Notes: generated by a model not told the origin, from the letters alone. A stretch of DNA of 64,000 nt from Symbiodinium natans (GCA_905221605.1 CAJNDS010001057.1:495528-559527); one strand, 5' to 3'; shown: positions 1 through 11,470, counted from the stretch's first letter. Made by a program: numbers and translations.

Positions 1-589
1 TGGGATGTGTTCGTGAAACACCCGGGATGCTTAACCACCCCGTTCTCAAACGAGCCAACTACCAAAAGAAAGCTGTGCCCTTCTCCCTGCACGGCGACGA
101 CGTGCCGGTAGTGTTGGGTCGGCAAGATATGGTGCAGATCGGCACATTTGTTTTTCCTTCAGCAGCCTCATGGCTGTTGCTGCCGGACGAGCTGCAGCGC
201 AAACAAACATGTACATTTGGGGAACTTTCGAGAAATTCGCGATCCCAACAGACGATGTGTGCTCGGTGCAATGGACACGTTTTGGCGAGTGATGACGTGG
301 TCCTTTGAAATCTTGATGTCGGGAAGGTGGCCTTCAGCAAATTGGAATGGAGAAAAGACACATGGCTTTGTTGAGAACATATATATATATATAGATATGC
401 ACATGGAAGGGATAAGTGGCACATGGTTTTGTTGATTATATACATATATATATGCTACCCCCCCCCTCCAGAGCACACTGTAAGCACAGTGTAAGGGGGC
501 GGGGTGTTTCCCCGAAGGCTGCGACATAATAAGTGCATATCTGGCGGGCAACCCCTTTCAACCAATGGGTAAGGGCAGTGTGAGGACCC
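1..589. other. Unassigned left edge
   Basis: No convincing gene. Short overlapping ORFs occur on both strands without recognisable motifs. Two short AT runs of the (AT)n kind lie near 380-395 and 440-452. Confidence 0.5.
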
Positions 590-1120
590 CGTGTTAATTA
601 ACACGCCCGGAACCAAGAACCAAGAAACAAGACTCCCAGAAAAGTCTTGGGGGAATCTTGGTTCCCATGGGGATGGAGCCGTGTTAATTCGCCCCGTGCT
701 AATTCACACGATGGGAACCAAGAACCAAGAACCAAGATTTCCAGAAAAGTCTTGGGATGAATCATGGTTCCCAGGGTAGAGGGTGGATCCCCAAACTATC
801 ACAAGATTTATCATAAGACTTTTCTGGAATCTTGTTTCTTGGTTCTTAGTTCCCATCATGTTAATTATTACGGAGCCCGTGTTAAACAACACGGCCTCTT
901 ATTCTTAGAAACCAAGAACCCCCGCAAGACTTTTTTAAGAATCTTGGCTTGGTTCTTGGTTCCAGCCGTGTTAATTAACACGGGCCAATTAACACGGAGC
1001 CCCACACGCTCAGAAACCAAGAAACCCCACAAGACTTTTCTGGAAGTCTTGGTTCTTGGTTCTTGGTTCCGGCCGTGTTAATTAGTACGGGGCCCGCGTT
1101 AATGAGCACGGCTCCATCCC
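590..1120. repeat. Fold-back satellite with CCAAGAA repeats and TTAATTAA palindromes
   Basis: Diverged units combine a 16-bp palindrome, CGTGTTAATTAACACG (perfect at 590-605 and 967-982, decayed near 682-710, 879-895 and 1073-1090), with runs of the 7-mer CCAAGAA and an inner stem around AAGACTTTTCTGG. Both orientations of CCAAGAA/TTCTTGG alternate, so single-stranded DNA or RNA could fold into long imperfect hairpins. There is no coding potential. The design resembles the CTAAGAA/TTATTGAAA satellite at 47100-47525. Confidence 0.75.
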
Positions 1121-1599
1121 TTGGAAACCAAGATGTTCTATCCGACCCCTATTTCTAAGCACGAATCCGAAAATCCAGATAAGAGCGAAAGAAGCAAGCT
1201 GAATGAAGCTGTCGTGTGCAACCCCCCCCCCAGCCTCACGGGAAACAAACCAGGAAAAGACAACAGCTTCGATGACGCAGAATTGGTTACACAAAGACGC
1301 TTTGGTGAAATTCCCACACGTCGTAGATCTTCTTTGCTGCGCATGGCCTAATGCTTTACCGAAAAAAAAACCACCAAGAGAAAGCGCGCGCCAGGTGACT
1401 GCCGCTGGATTAGAAGGTCATCTTGGCCGAATCTTACTGCAATGGTCAAGTGCAACATTATCAAGCATTCCACCAAAGCTTCTCGCTTGATCATGGACAG
1501 CTTTATATCAAATACCAATGCTGGTTGTACATTCCAGAGCGTTACACAATGCCGTCTTTGCAGGACGTTCGTGCATCATGGCCCCTTAGGGGGGATAAT

Positions 1600-2060
1600 A
1601 CAGATTTTCTGGCGTTTGCAATGGACACGAAAATTCTTACACAAACAGAGTCCCCCCAAAACCCCGCCTCTTTGTGCAAAAATTCTTACACAATTTCCGA
1701 AGCACGTTCTCGTAAACCCCTTTGCGCAACCGCAGAAATTCGTCACACAAGCGCAATCCCGCAAACCCCCCGCCCAAGCACAGTTTCCCCAGGCCCCCTT
1801 ACTTAGCTTCGGGGACAAGTACAAGTTCTCCAACCCACCTGCGGCGCTCTGGAAAGTGACCAGTGCAATTCCCCCAAACTTTCGCGTCTCTGAAACCACA
1901 AAAGCACAGTTCCGTGGCTCCGCAAACTGCGCATACAAGCAGAGCTCCAGCAAACTTCCTGCCAGCTTTGGAAACTTGCCAGCAAGTACAATTTCCCCAA
2001 ATCTCCGTTTTGACTTTGGGGCTACGCACTTCGCAAACCCTTCTTTGCCTCCAATGTCCA
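1600..2060. repeat. Degenerate short tandem repeats
   Basis: Sequence containing variants of AAATTCTTACACAA and GCAANNCCCCCAAA recurs at roughly 40-60 bp intervals, producing long but low-complexity ORFs on both strands (for example 1442-2341 plus and 1576-2061 minus). The repeated phrases and the lack of motifs argue against a real protein. Confidence 0.45.
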
Positions 2061-2264
2061 ACGCTGGCAGGCATGGTCAAGAACGGAGAAGTTTATCGTT
2101 CCAGCCTTTTTCAGATGCAACACCACCTTGTAGCTGCTTTAAAGAGACGTTCTCAAGACCTAATTCTCAGCCTTCTTCCAAAACAGTGCCTGACGGCAAA
2201 TGGGGGTGCAAAGCACTCTCTGCTTGGCATCAAATCAGGGAGCCACATGGCCCCATCAGCCCAT

Positions 2265-3225
2265 CTTTCTTTTCTGCTGTTTGGCTTGACGTGCATTTTT
2301 TCCTGTTTGCAGAAAAGCTGAAACAAAACCACCAGCAATGAAACAGGACTTCAAAGAACTTGGTCTGTGTTTTTCAGCTGTCCTGGCTTGACACATGCAG
2401 GCCACACCATACTTGAGATGCAAATTGGCTTTTGCTACGTTTTTTAAAGCAAATTGTTTTTAAAATTTCAATGAAAAAACGTTTAAAAACAGAAAAAAAC
2501 TGGTTTCGAAGCATTTCAGTCTGCAATGTGAATAATAATTTTGGAATGCCTTGTTTAAACAGAATCGCTCTAAACAAACTTGCCTGAAAATCAAAATCAA
2601 AAAAAAAAACGTTAATTGATTTTTGTTCAATTTTTCCTTGTTTGAGAAACACATGAGTTATAAGTCATGAGTCATGTCAAGTCATGAGTCATGAGTCATT
2701 AAGTTATAACTCATATGTCTACGGCTCGCCGTCGCGGTCAATTGCGGTCGTCGCAGCCCATCTACCGGTTTCCCTGTTCGCATCAAAGCCAAAACTTCAA
2801 ACTTACCCCATTTCTTTCCTGCTTGACTTGACGTGCATTTTTCCTGTTTTGCATCTGCAAAGGCTGAACAAAGCTTCCAGCAAAGAAACATGACCTCAAA
2901 AACTTTGGCTGTGTTTTTCAGCTGTCTGGCTTGACACATCACCTGTTAAGCAAATTATTTTTGTAATTTCAAACATGAAAAAAATTTAAAACCAGAAAAA
3001 CACTGGTTTCGAAGTTCCCTTGGTCAAAGTAGATTGTTTCAAAAATTTCCAAAAATGAAAAAACATTTAAAACAGAAAACACTGGTTTTCAAGCATTTCA
3101 AAGTCTGCAGTGTGAATACTGATTTTTTGCAATGTCTTGGTTCAGAAACAAAATCGCTTGAGCACAATTCTAAAAACATCAATTGATGTTTTTCTTCAAC
3201 TTCTCATTGTTTGAGAAACATCGTT
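2265..3225. repeat. Diverged duplication, AT-rich block in two copies
   Basis: The block at about 2265-2655 is repeated at about 2815-3225. Both begin near CTTGACGTGCATTTTT, continue through a GTGTTTTTCAGCTGTC stretch, then AAACACTGGTTT-like and ATTGATTTTT-like segments, and end near TTTGAGAAACA. Two shorter duplicated pieces lie nearby: CAGCCTTCTTCCAAAACAG near 2168 and 3506, and ACGCCTTAAAGTTTGATT near 3423 and 3570. No protein is supported. Confidence 0.7.
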
Positions 3226-4074
3226 AACGAAATGATCTAAAAAAAAATAAGCCTTACTAAATTCCGGCTAAGACCACTGCAGAGCTGAACAACAACCCAG
3301 CGACGCCTGCAAACAATGAAAATAAACTCCAAAAACCTTGAAAAATGCTGAAACTTGCATTTTGGAAAATTTGAAAAAAATTGCCATGGAGTCCTTCGCA
3401 CCACTTTGACAATCTTGCAAGCACGCCTTAAAGTTTGATTTGTATGTTTGATCTTTCCAAGTGCATGAGACAGTAATCTTTTGCTGAAAATTTCAAATAA
3501 TTCTCAGCCTTCTTCCAAAACAGCGCCAGACAAATTTACACGCTTGCTAAACTTTGACAATTCTTGCAGCACGCCTTAAAGTTTGATTGTTTAATCTTTC
3601 CAAGTGCAAGACATTGAAATCTTTTGTCTGAATATAAAATCAAAGGCGGACGCTGCATTTAAAACGGTTGTTTTGACCATGCGAGATGTTGCGCAAACGA
3701 ACGCGCGGGATTTTAAGACAGTCGGCGGTGTTTTTTCTTTTTTTTTTTCAACCATGTTCCACAGAATGCATTCTAGATTTTTGGACGCCGCGTTTCTGCA
3801 TATATTTTTGAAAATTTTAAAATTTAAAATTTCAATCCAAACCAAGCCGGTTGACTTAGTTGCAAAAAATCCCAGACGGAATTCTAAAAGCTGCATATTT
3901 TCAGAAATTTCGATTTTTGTTTTGAAAACCATGAAAAATGTGTTTTTTTTTTCTTTCGTTGAAAACTTTTTTGTTTTCCATTTTACCTGGCAAGATAGCA
4001 TGTAGGAATTGATTTGGTGATTTGTTGGTTGTGACATGTTTTCTTTGTATGGGAAGCTTCGTGAAACCGCCAGA
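3226..4074. other. AT-rich spacer
   Basis: AT-rich sequence with many short A and T runs. ORFs here (for example 3604-4005 plus and 3591-4184 minus) lack recognisable motifs, and the minus one runs into the homopolymer tract. I see no gene. Confidence 0.5.
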
Positions 4075-4140
4075 GGGGGGGGGGCGGGGGGGGGGGGCGG
4101 GGGGGGTGGGGGGCGGGGGGGGGGGGTGGGGGGGGGGGGG
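4075..4140. repeat. Poly-G tract with C/T interruptions
   Basis: About 66 bases, almost all G on the plus strand, interrupted by single C or T. It should be able to form G-quadruplexes. The poly-Gly/poly-Pro ORFs across it are artefacts. Confidence 0.95.
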
Positions 4141-4369
4141 TGTCTGGACCCCTGAAAACCCAAACCCTGCCCCAAACACCACAACGGACAAACCAGATTC
4201 TTTCAATCACCGTCAAAGAGCTCGCTAAAGAGCTCGCTTGCTGGGCTGTCCAAAGCAACAACCTCTACAGCTTCTCTGCTAGCGACAGCCTCTCTGCTTG
4301 CTGTACAGGGAGAAGTGTCAACAGCAACCTTAAATGAAGACAAACATGTCCAGGTAAACATCATGACCA

Positions 4370-4507
4370 CCCCCCCCCCCCCCACCCCCCCCCCCCCCCC
4401 CCCCCCACCCCCCCCCCCGCCCCCCCCCCCCCCCCCCCCACCCCCCCCCCCCCCCCCCCCCCCCCCCCCACCCCCCCCCCACCCCCCCCCCCCCCCCGCC
4501 CCCCCCC

Positions 4508-4554
<47 letters not shown>

Positions 4555-4566
4555 ACCCCCACCCCC
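4370..4566. repeat. Long poly-C tract
   Basis: About 197 bases that are almost pure C on the plus strand, with occasional A or G. Together with the G tract about 230 bases upstream it forms a complementary G/C pair in inverted arrangement. Its true length is uncertain because homopolymers of this size assemble poorly. Confidence 0.95.
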
Positions 4567-4639
4567 TTTTACATACTTAATCTTGCTTGCCGTGTAAAAC
4601 GCCGCGCCCGGCATTAAAAACTCTAAGCAAATTACTTTG

Positions 4640-4880
4640 AAGTTCAAACCCAGGTTCAATCCAGATTAAACCTGGGTTGAATCCGGATTAAACCCAGATT
4701 TGACCAAAACCCAGGTTCTGGGTTCAACTTGGGTTTAACGCAACTCAAATGTCCACAATCCGATTTGAACCCAGCACAACCCGGGTTCAACCTAAGTTTA
4801 ACTTGGATTACAAACCTGGTCTAACTCAGGTTTTAAAAGGAAAAAAGTTCGAACCTGGGTTAAAACAGATTCGAACCCCC
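4640..4880. repeat. Degenerate AACCCAGGTT/AACCTGGGTT repeats
   Basis: Variants of AACCTGGGTTGAA and its complement alternate every 15-25 bases, giving many nested imperfect palindromes. No coding potential is seen. Confidence 0.7.
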
Positions 4881-5760
4881 CCTCCTGGACCTTAGTGTCT
4901 GCCTGTTACATTGGAATATTTTGTCAATTTATTCAACAATGGTAGAAAATAAATTTTCTACAATGAATGAACATTATATTATTTGCAATACAAAGAACCT
5001 CCAGGCAGCTGAGCAACAGGAAAGCTGTGAACTCACCCAATCGTGCTGACAATAAGACTTTAGCCATTCTACCATGTAGAATCGTAGCGCAAATCGTACC
5101 CTGAACTCTGTGGCCTTTGTAAGTTTTGAGACACTTCCGGAAGCTGTGTGGCCTGCCCTCCTGTCAGTTTGGCCAGACGGTTTCTGCATGTGCTAATTTT
5201 CTTAAAGCATTTCCTGTGCGCTTACGTGGATGATTTTACATGTTCAACCTTGCAAAGTAACAGCTTTAACGTTATTAATGATGATTTTCTGTGTGCCAGT
5301 GATACCCTCTTTTTGTGGGCCAAATTACAGTTGAGTGCACATGTGGTTTGGATCGGGTCTTCTCTTACGTTTCTTTTATCTGCCGTACAAAAAGTTTAAG
5401 AAACTTTGTACAAAGCGTCTGCGCTGCTGAAAAAAAGGCAAGTTTGCTACGCGGCATAAATTAAAGGTCGTTACTCCGTGGAGCCCTTACAGTGTTTCAA
5501 GAAGCCGGCAGCCACCCCTGCTCAATAAGCTCACGGAACAAAATCCGGCAGTGTTGATTTTTTTGCCTCTTTACTGCATCATTGGCACAGTAGGCCGTTC
5601 TTAGGTTGCAAACCCTACTGGAGCCAAATACCGGTCTGCAATCTGGTTGTCCCGCTGTGGCAAGCATGCCACCTTTCTACCCTGCACTTTTCTAGTTTCT
5701 CTGCTCTTACACAACCACTTCTGTCAAACATGGCTTGGCTGTGCTTGGAGCTTGGAGCTA
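4881..5760. other. Unassigned spacer
   Basis: No gene supported. One short frame contains the letters AYVDD (near 5223) but has no other reverse-transcriptase motif around it. Confidence 0.4.
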
Positions 5761-7080
5761 TCATGTAGTTCTTCGATGTTGCTTGCTCAGGGCTGGCCCT
5801 ACTGGCTGTTCGTCATGGGGTGTTCCGGGTTGGAAGGGTGGCTTCTGTCTAGTGTATCGCTTTAAAGCTTCAAAGTTGGCACTCAGGAAATTTTTAAATG
5901 CCCCCATATCCCACGTGCTGGGTCGTCCTCTCAGGGGGAAGTCGCGGGAGGTTTGGCAAGCCTCCATAAGGCTCATGTTCTTGTCGCCCAGTTCTTCCTC
6001 AGGGTAACTCGACCGCAGTAAGGACTTGATTTGCAGCACAATTTTAGCATATTGAGAGACAAAGCCGGTGGGGGCATCATCAAAAATTTGGTGTCCGAAG
6101 GTAAGCGCAATATCTGCGATCAGCCAGCTAAATTCCAGACTGGTGCCCAGTTTGCTCTTTCCTTCAGGATAGTCTGTTATGCTGACCCATCTGCAAGTCT
6201 CTAGCCTCCGGCTGGACTACGTAAGGGACGAGCAGACAGTCTGGTGGGAGGCGCATAGACGTGCTGAGCGAGATGTTGATCGCAGGCCCGCAGATAGACT
6301 TGAGGCCTGCCGCCTGCATGACCGTTTCTGCCTGCTTAGGCTTGGCACGGCAGAGGCATAGGATGGGCTCAAGCATAGACCTGGCAGTGAACGCAGTCAT
6401 ATTAGCGCCGATGTGCACCGTGGATTTGCTCCAAGAGGGCATCTCACCTTGGCCTTTTTTCCAGGTCCCCGGACCATGCTGTATTTGCCTTGTCAAGGCC
6501 TCCGGCAAGGTCGCCGGTGTGTAGAATGTCGATGGGATAGCATTGAGGCCACAAATCTTTTTCTCAAGCAACTCTGTCACGAAGTGGTAATTCGGGCGAG
6601 ATCCTCCTGCCGGCTGCCTGTGATCCCCTATCATAACGTCCAGCGCATGCCGTATGTGGGCGAGAATGCAGGTGGACCCTGGGCTGAGCTTCATCTCTCA
6701 AGAGGATCTCGACATCCTTCAGCCTGTTTATTAGTGCAGAATATGGGAAGCTAAGGCGGGCGACGACTGTGCCATGCGTGGCCGCAACTAGCAGTCCACT
6801 CCCTGCGTCATGAGCGTCAAATGGGAGCTTATGCGTATCCTTCTCCTTGCTGGCCGGGACTCGCGCAATACGGCCCCGGACAAAGCTGTGGCTCCCCGCA
6901 GTCAGCCTGTCCGCAGCTTCGACATAAGCCCGCACCGACTCATTGCCGTGCGCCGTGTAAAGGATGAGCCGGTGAGGCAGTCGCGAAAAAAGAAACTCCC
7001 CACGCGCTCAGAACTCAAAGTCGTCGTTGTAGTTCAAGGGCAAATCCTTGTAGCACCAAGCTCGTTACCAGTACAGTGTT
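5761..7080 (-). pseudogene. Decayed protein gene of unknown family
   Basis: Read on the minus strand, a protein-like sequence continues through several frames. A piece from about 7060 to 7030 (WCYKDLPLNY...) runs in one frame across a TGA near 7010-7015 into the stretch containing LYTAHGNE and LPFDAHDAGSGLLVAATHG (about 6970-6720). A frameshift near 6700 leads to a 176-residue stretch (6694-6164), and a second near 6175 leads to the stretch containing LEFSWLIADIALTFGHQ and ending around 5761-5870. Composition is that of a globular protein and no low-complexity repeats are present, so a once-functional gene is likely. I do not recognise the family. At least one in-frame stop and two frameshifts make it a pseudogene, unless some breaks are introns. 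Confidence 0.5.
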
Positions 7081-7137
7081 GAAGAAGTGGCGGATTCGAA
7101 GTCGTTTGACTCTAGCGGAATCAGAACCCCAGACAAT

Positions 7138-7380
7138 TTACGGGGCTCAGGGCTCAGGGCTCAGGGCTCAGAGGTCAGAGCTTGGGGCTCAAGGTCAGGC
7201 GCAAAACCTTTTTTGAGGTGTTTCAAAGGCCCAAAAAAGGTGCCGGCGCAAAAAGTCACCTTTTTTGAAGTGTTTCAGGCCGGAAAGGCCCAAAAAGGTG
7301 ACTTTTTGCGCCGGGCTCTTGTGGGGATGCAGGGCTCTTGCGGGGAAGCCTTTTCAGGGCTCAGGGCTCAATTTTCTGAA
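7138..7380. repeat. GGGCTCA heptamer repeats
   Basis: The heptamer GGGCTCA is repeated in tandem around 7143-7190 and recurs near 7355-7372. It flanks the hairpin at 7243-7314. Confidence 0.7.
7243..7314. repeat. Near-perfect inverted repeat (hairpin)
   Basis: The arms at 7243-7267 and 7291-7314 are reverse complements (CCGGCGCAAAAAGTCACC and its complement, followed by a T run/A run), separated by about 23 bases. Confidence 0.85.
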
Positions 7381-7486
7381 TTAATAAAATTTCTTAACAC
7401 ACTCCTGGGCCGTAATCCGTATTGCCCTATGTGTGCGCCAGTTCGGGCCCCCAGTCTACGTCCAAATTTCCCAGTCGCAGTGTTAG

Positions 7487-7790
7487 GCATCAGTTTGAGA
7501 GCCTAATCACTTCTGAGTCTTCCATGGAAGGTAGAGGAAGCAGTTTGAGAAGCCTAATCACTTCTGGGCCTTCAGGCAACTGTTAGGACAGCAGTTTGAG
7601 AGGCCTAATCATTTCTGGGCCTTCTGAAGATGTTTGAGGCATCAGTCTACCCACTGCGGGGCCTTCAGAAAAAATTTAGGCTGCAGTTGAAGAGGCCGCA
7701 CTACTGGGCCCTCCGGAGTTTTTGTTGGAATGGCAGTTTGAGAGGCCTAATCATTTCTGGGCCTTCTGCTGGGCAGTTGCAGATACGCTG
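7487..7790. repeat. Minisatellite, units of about 70 bp
   Basis: Four to five diverged units share CAGTTTGAGAGGCCTAATCA followed by TTTCTGGGCCTTC. The clearest begin near 7490, 7535, 7590 and 7732, and the intervening units are more decayed. Confidence 0.75.
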
Positions 7791-7858
7791 CACGGACGGG
7801 AGAGGCAGGCTTACTGCTGGGTGTAGGGCAGTTATTCGCATCAACAGTGACTCGGGAG

Positions 7859-7934
7859 CCGAAAATCGTAAAGTTGGACCTTTTTGAAAACACTTATTAT
7901 GAGTTCTTTAAAAGGGTCCAACTGCGATTTTCGG
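7859..7934. repeat. Inverted repeat (hairpin)
   Basis: The arm at 7859-7884 and the arm at 7910-7934 are reverse complements with very few mismatches (CCGAAAATCG...GTTGGACC versus GGTCCAAC...CGATTTTCGG), with a loop of about 25 bases. It lies about 550 bases from a hairpin of similar size. Confidence 0.8.
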
Positions 7935-8846
7935 TTTCCGGGGGTTTGGTTTTTGGCCATCTATTGTGAACTCGTGGAATCTCCACAGTTTCGTCGCATG
8001 CTCGTGGTCTCGCGCGTTCACGCTCTAAAATTGGCGGTTGTCGTGCAGCTTTTGCTTCAAGGCAAAACCGCTGTTTTGTTTTTGCCAAGCGTGGTGTTCT
8101 TGTTAAAGTGTCAACCGACAGGTTCTGCCCCGGCAAAAGCAAGTTATCAATCTGCTGTTCAATGTTGGCAGCAGACTGGAGTTTCGGTGGAGGTGGGAGC
8201 AAGCTACAACCTGTCAAACAACTTTCCAACATTGAACAGCGACATGTCAACCTTGTGATTTGTTTCTAGAAAGCATTGATCTTTTTCTGACGACACTTGT
8301 TCAAGGCGATCAAAAAATAATGCCGCACATGTCTCATCACTTGAGCGCAGTTTCAGGACCCAAAAAAACACAAGAAACGTAGAACGCATCACGTGACCTC
8401 CACAGTGCGAGAAAGATCAACGTGAACACTGCAAGACTGCTTTGTCTTGGATGCCAGCCAAGACCAAGCGCACATATCGAAGGCGTTTTTTGTTTTCTGA
8501 GACAGAATATCTTGTTCTTGTGTGAGTTGACTGCAGCATTTTTTGAAAAAAAGGTTCCAAAAAGCAGATGTATTTGCGGCGCCGAAAATGGGCTCTGGAT
8601 TGCGGATTTCTTTCTGCCCCACCCACATTGGGGCCCAGATTTAGGAGCCATTTCTGGGTCCACTTGCGCCAAGTTTTTCGCGGGCAGAAAAGCCAGATCT
8701 GCTTTACACAGCCGTCGTTGTGAGCAAAACAAATAAACTTCTTGCTCAGTTCTGTTCTACGTCTTGCCAGTCTTCCTCAAAAGTTCGAAGAATAGCAAGA
8801 AGAACGTGCGGCAAAGTCTCACTTGGAACCGGAACTTTCTCTAACT
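7935..8846. other. Spacer with a segment bounded by 14-bp direct repeats
   Basis: No gene recognised. GTGCGAGAAAGATC occurs at 8405-8418 and again at 8847-8860, bounding 428 bases. A 14-bp direct repeat is the size expected of a target-site duplication made by LINE machinery, but the enclosed segment has no recognisable SINE or poly-A feature. The right-hand copy coincides with the point where the LINE coding sequence stops. Confidence 0.4.
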
Positions 8847-9080
8847 GTGCGAGAAAGATCTGGAGGTATAGGGTGCCAAGAGATCCCTGCAGGCCCCCGC
8901 CAGTCCCTTTCCATCTGGTCTGATAATGCCAAGGGGGCGAAGATTAGAGGGCTTCGTTGGGGGCTTGTTAGGCTTGGGGATGAAGCATAGGTCAGTATCC
9001 TTCAGCTGTGCAGAGAGGACCACTGCCGAGTCCAGCGAGCTGTGCTCAGCCTTGCGGGCTTGTTTTTGGCAGTACTTTTG
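8841..9080 (-). pseudogene. LINE reverse transcriptase, N-terminal remnant
   Basis: On the minus strand this frame reads LCFIPKPNKPP, LRPLGI and DGKGLA, the typical opening of a non-LTR retrotransposon reverse transcriptase just before the palm. About 45 residues later it meets a stop, and the palm with its catalytic aspartates is absent. It is joined by a frameshift near 9080 to the endonuclease frame upstream (higher coordinates). The element is therefore cut at its 3' side, unlike the usual 5' truncation of LINE copies, which suggests a later deletion or insertion. Confidence 0.7.
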
Positions 9081-10761
9081 AATAGGTGCTCGCTGGCCGA
9101 ATCAGAGCAGAGCTTCCACGCGGCTGCCGACGCTGAGTTCTGAGGAACAGCCTTATGAGGCCTGATGGAGCTTATATGCTTCGAGAGTAGGGGAGCTGAC
9201 AGCGTGGGCAGGCCTCGGACTTCAAATTGCAATCTGTCATGCCTCTGAAACACTGTTTTGGCGTGTTCCTGCATGAGTTTGAGTTCTTCTTCAGCAGCCA
9301 TTAGGTAGCCGTCTTTATTGACTAACTGTGTTTTAGGCTGCGGTCGCCAGGGACGGAGCTTCTGCAAAGTCTTATGAGCCAGGTAGGAGTTACCTCGTTG
9401 TGTAGCTTGATCTACCTCTTGAGTGAAATCTGCCAAGCGTTGTCTGCGTGCTCTAGTAACAGCCTGCTTGTGCCACGTGGAGAGGTCCTTCACCAATGTC
9501 TCGTGATCTGCAGGTGACAGCGTGGAGGTGGCTAGATCCTCATCCAAGGCTGTCAACCGGGCCCACATTCGCTTTGTTGCCCTATGCATCGCATTTTGGG
9601 GAGGGGAGGAGGGCTTAGGAGCTCTTGGGAAGTAGCGCTCTGACGCTTTAATAAGCACCTCATTTACCTCCTCCATATCCGTTGTAGTGATCAGGGAAAG
9701 CTGATCTGCAACCCACTCTTTCATTGCCTGCGCTTTGGGGTGATTATAACGCACTGCTTCTTCAAGAGCATGCTTATCGTAGGGGGGAGAGGGGGGGGGA
9801 TGGGAGGAAAGCTGCCAGTGCCTCAGAGGTCGAATCTTGGCCTCGACTGGGTAGTGACCTCCTTTCTCCCACCTTCCCAACTGGAAGTCTGTGAGAGGTT
9901 TACTCTGCTTAGACTCTCCACGCGCTAGTGACTTCGGAGCAAGGATATAGTCTATTTGGGACTTGGAGGTGGCAGTGTGGAATGTCAAGCCCGATCCCGA
10001 GGACCATGTGTTGAGCGCCAGTCCATGTCCTTGCACTAGGCGTTGAAAGTATGCATCTTCGTTCGAGCGATGCGGCGGAGAACCTGGAGTGCAGGTACCC
10101 ACCACTCCCGCGCTTGTGTTCAGAGTGGAGTTGAAATCTCCTAAAACCACTAAGGTGTCACGTTGCGGGACTCCTCGGATAGCTTTTGACATAGAGGCTA
10201 GACACTGCGATCTGTCCTCTCTGTTCTGAGGTGGTCCAAACGTGCTGATACACCGTGACGATGTGCACGCGTGCCCCCTTCCATTGGAAGACCGCCTCTA
10301 GTACCCTCCCTTTGTGATGCTCACTCCATCTTATGGTTGCTTTAGGAATGTGTGGGGCTGTGAGTATCATCACGCCGTCTGCCCTTTTGTCGTCATGAAC
10401 GTGATGTGGCTGCTGTTGTGTGCCTGTCTGTCGTAGAGGTGTGACCTGGCGCAGGTTTGCTCTTTGCCTTGGGGGCCTTAGCCTTACCTTTGCTTGCGGA
10501 GCTTATGCAGTGCCACCCCTCGACTTCAAACTCAGTGCTTTCCTGCCAATGCGTCTCTTGCAGGGCTATCACATCATACTGATCAGATGCAGTGCGCAAC
10601 CAGGTGCGAAGCTCAGCCCATTGCTGCTGACCTAGGTGCCCTGAATGCAACTTTACGAATGCTCCGAAAATTGTCTTGGTGCTTCGAAGGTACCGCCATC
10701 CGCTAACTTTTCCCCACCTGAAACAGTCTGCGTTTGCTTCTTGTGGGTACTCCTTCCCCAA
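9002..10761 (-). pseudogene. LINE AP-type endonuclease region
   Basis: Non-LTR retrotransposon endonuclease of the exonuclease/endonuclease/phosphatase fold, the enzyme that nicks target DNA for target-primed reverse transcription. Three minus-strand frames follow each other. 10761-10393 carries VIALQETHW, with the metal-binding glutamate. 10373-10158 carries the AVFQWKGARVHIVTVYQ strand. 10192-9002 carries VVLGDFNS, SQIDYIL and HYPV, the Asn/Asp and terminal His motifs of the family. After the nuclease comes a basic linker with WARLTALDEDL and a Gln/Arg-rich stretch typical of the EN-RT linker. The pieces are separated by frameshifts near 10390 and 10190, so the copy is inactive. Immediately upstream of its 5' side lie the microsatellites at 10857-11470. 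Confidence 0.85.
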
Positions 10762-10856
10762 GCTGTTACGTTCCCCTGAGGACTGGTTGAAACTCTAGGA
10801 CAGCAGTTGTGCCCAAAGCCGGTTTTCCAGGATGCAAGTGCCCGGCCGTCTGATCC

Positions 10857-10969
10857 GTGGCGGCTACTACGACTACTACGACTACTACGACGACTACTAC
10901 GACGACTATTACGACGACGACTACTACACGACTACTACTACGACTACTACTACGACTACTACGACGACG

Positions 10970-11021
<52 letters not shown>

Positions 11022-11095
11022 CTACTCCTACTACTACTACGACGACGACTACGACGACGACGACGACTACGACGACGACGACGACGCCGCCAGCG
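10857..11095. repeat. (TAC/GAC)n microsatellite
   Basis: Trinucleotide array of GACTAC, then TAC, then GAC units, ending before GCCAGCGTCAAGCG. The near-duplicate phrase GTCAAACGATTCACAA follows at 11101 and 11138. Confidence 0.95.
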
Positions 11096-11301
11096 TCAAG
11101 CGTCAAACGATTCACAAACATATAGAAGCCGCAAGGGTCAAACGATTCACAACACTATAGAACAACAAATATTCAGAAAACATACGAAAGCAAAATCAGA
11201 GACAAACAAAGAGCCAGAAAAGAGGCCAGGAAAATTACAAAAATCACGCACACCAAATCAAAAACAGTTTTGCACTCAAAACATATTTCAACAATATAAG
11301 C

Positions 11302-11470
11302 AACTACTACTGCTACTGCTACTACTACTGCTTCTGCGACTGCTACTGCGACAGCTTCTGCGACTGCTACTGCGACTGCTACTGCGACTGCTACTGCGAC
11401 TGCTACTGCGACTGCTACTGCGACTGCTACTGCGACTGCTACTGCGACTGCTACGACTGCTACGACTTCT
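11302..11470. repeat. (CTGCTACTGCGA)n minisatellite
   Basis: A 12-bp unit repeated about ten times, preceded by (CTACTG)n-like sequence. Poly-Leu/Arg ORFs across it are artefacts. Confidence 0.9.

Noticed and set aside
4203-4659. Poly-Gly and poly-Pro ORFs on both strands
   Set aside because: They are translations of the homopolymer tracts.
5148-5399. AYVDD in a short ORF, suggestive of reverse transcriptase
   Set aside because: No other RT motif before or after it and the surrounding composition is non-coding; a chance match.
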